DNA from: Candidatus Cloacimonadota bacterium
GTDB taxonomy: Bacteria > Cloacimonadota > Cloacimonadia > Cloacimonadales > Cloacimonadaceae
Assembly: GCA_023230025.1 (NCBI GenBank)
Contig: JALNYD010000015.1
Span: 1-24,206 of the forward strand
DNA: 24,206 bases
Reading direction: 5' to 3'
Made by a program: the position numbers and the translations under genes. The notes below the pieces were generated by a model, which was given only the letters and a program-made list of their open reading frames with translations, did not search any database and was not told the DNA's origin. Position 1 is the stretch's first letter; every line of letters begins with the position of its first letter. Positions 23,218-24,206 of this stretch are shown piece after piece.

Positions 23218-23982
23218 TTAGAGATACTGCATCCACAGCTTCCATTCGTGGAGGTTGGAATCCAGAATCTGGCTCTTCACTCCGATGGAGCTCAAGCTTT
23301 GTTGCAAAGCACTCAAAGCGGGATATTCGGTGGCAAAATGCCCGGCATCAATAATCGGAATCCCGCTATCAAGAAAGCTGTGGTAGGAGATATCACCGGT
23401 AATCAAAAGATCAGTGTATTTACTGGCATTGGCCAGCACTGATCCTCCCGCTCCGCCACAGATGGCGATGCGTTTGATCAGTACATCACGATCAAGCCCG
23501 GCAGTCCATAACTTCACGGCCGGAGCTTGCAAGCTTTCCTTGACGAAACTGGCAATCTCATCCAGACTGCGGGGAGAGGGATAGGAGCATATCAAACCAA
23601 TATCACCCGCTTCGGGATCACCAAGGCTATCCTGCACCTGCAGTTCCAGGGCGTCAGCAAGAGCATGGTTCACTCCCCCCAAAGCGGCATCAAAATTGGT
23701 GTGCATACTAATCAGCGAGATTCTGGCTTCAATCATGTTCAGAATCACAGGATTGGTGATGCTGCTAAGGGGACGGAATATCAGAGGATGATGACTTAGG
23801 ATCAGATCGAAATCATTCTCGATAGCATAAGCCAGGGCATTGGGGGTTACATCCAGAGAGATCAGCACTTTATTGACCGGACGCTTGAGGTCTCCGATCA
23901 GGAGTCCCACATTGTCCCAGGATTGAGCTAAACTGAGGGGAGCATAGCGCTCCAGGTGCTCCAATACACTTGCGATTGTCAT
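23218..23982 (-). CDS. Nif3-like dinuclear metal centre protein (YbgI/YqfO family)
   Basis: Proteins of this family are hexameric rings holding two metal ions per subunit; the cellular role is unsettled, and annotation as GTP cyclohydrolase I type 2 is a weak homology label. The 254-residue length matches the short form without the inserted central domain. Metal ligands are visible: His64-His65 in SHHP, Asp98 in MHTNFDAA, and His215 and Glu219 in DAGHFATE. ITGDISYH at 194-201 is another family landmark. The ATG has AGGAG 6 nt upstream and lies 12 bp after the acyl-CoA synthetase stop. The gene is likely cotranscribed with that gene and xth. Confidence 0.93.
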   Translation of the reverse strand: MTIASVLEHLERYAPLSLAQSWDNVGLLIGDLKRPVNKVLISLDVTPNALAYAIENDFDLILSHHPLIFRPLSSITNPVILNMIEARISLISMHTNFDAALGGVNHALADALELQVQDSLGDPEAGDIGLICSYPSPRSLDEIASFVKESLQAPAVKLWTAGLDRDVLIKRIAICGGAGGSVLANASKYTDLLITGDISYHSFLDSGIPIIDAGHFATEYPALSALQQSLSSIGVKSQILDSNLHEWKLWMQYL

Positions 23983-23994
23983 GTGCTGCTCCTG

Positions 23995-24206
23995 TTATTG
24001 GTAAAGGAATCTTTTGATCTTCTGAGTGGGCGTCTTTTCAAAAGGCTCCTTTTGTTCGATTATCTTATGAATCCTGGAGAATGACGCTACATTTGCATTG
24101 ATGTGCCCACGTAGCTCCAGGAGATGCTTTTCAATGAACTTCTCGCTTTGAGCACTACCCATTTTGGCAATCCCGTGTAGCTTATCCAGAATCTCATAGT
24201 TCAGAA
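23995..24206 (-). CDS. C-terminal end of an AMP-dependent (long-chain acyl-CoA) synthetase, 5' part outside window
   Basis: The minus-strand frame is open from the window edge to TAA at 23997-23995, coding for about 70 residues. The end reads NANVASFSRIHKII, then PFEKTPTQKIKRFLYQ. This resembles the C-terminal subdomain of ANL-superfamily long-chain fatty acid-CoA ligases, in which the TPTxKIKR lysine is the catalytic adenylation residue. The fragment therefore contains the conserved lysine (in TQKIKR) but not the AMP-binding core. It lies 12 bp upstream of the Nif3-like gene and is probably the proximal visible gene of that operon. The substrate is unknown. Confidence 0.8.
   Translation of the reverse strand, partial: LNYEILDKLHGIAKMGSAQSEKFIEKHLLELRGHINANVASFSRIHKIIEQKEPFEKTPTQKIKRFLYQ

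Noticed and set aside
1..24206. CRISPR array, insertion sequence or prophage
   Set aside because: No regularly spaced repeats, transposase, integrase or phage structural genes were seen on either strand.

Overview
This window looks like a chromosomal segment of a bacterium in the FCB superphylum, most likely a Cloacimonadota (Candidatus Cloacimonetes) relative or a neighbouring Gram-negative lineage. The reasons are a secreted protein with a type IX-secretion-style C-terminal sorting tail, a PorT-like small outer-membrane barrel, many lipoprotein signals, SD-led genes with frequent GTG and TTG starts, and mid-range GC. The phylum call is an inference from gene content; no rRNA is present to test it. 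Coding density is high and I see no prophage, IS element or CRISPR array.

Layout. (1) 1-4015, plus strand: the 3' end of gyrB, complete gyrA, and a small lipoprotein gene overlapping the end of gyrA. (2) 4178-8031, minus strand: a protein quality-control operon read as promoter, tRNA-Leu(UAG) with encoded CCA, tig, clpP, clpX, and a second uncharacterised lipoprotein. (3) 8074-9319, minus: panD-panC behind a near-consensus promoter. (4) 9411-11241, minus: a compact type II restriction-modification pair, REase then MTase, visibly more AT-rich than its surroundings. (5) 11325-17954, minus: five tightly spaced genes, lon, a polysaccharide-deacetylase-like protein, plsC, a PorT-like barrel and a sorting-tail secreted protein. 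(6) 18190-19692, plus, divergent from lon: a DegQ/HtrA protease predicted to be a lipoprotein, closed by a clear intrinsic terminator. (7) 19798-20865, minus: an Omp85-barrel-like protein without POTRA domains. (8) 20866-21186: a 321-bp gene-free region with two perfect hairpins and divergent promoters. (9) 21187-22421, plus: a DUF5683-like protein and a CAP/SCP-domain protein. (10) 22408-24206, minus: the end of an acyl-CoA synthetase-like gene, a Nif3-like protein and exonuclease III; the last overlaps the CAP gene tail to tail.

Two themes link the genes. One is protein quality control: trigger factor, ClpXP, Lon and DegQ lie within 15 kb, with panDC and the restriction cassette between clpX and lon. 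The other is envelope biogenesis: lon heads an apparent transcript of lipid- and envelope-related genes. The most unusual observations are the non-canonical residues at quinolone-contact positions of both gyrase subunits, the structured intergenic region near 21 kb, the promoterless and SD-less methyltransferase behind its endonuclease, and the lon-deacetylase junction in one reading frame separated by a single stop. I did not find a system I could defend as wholly new.
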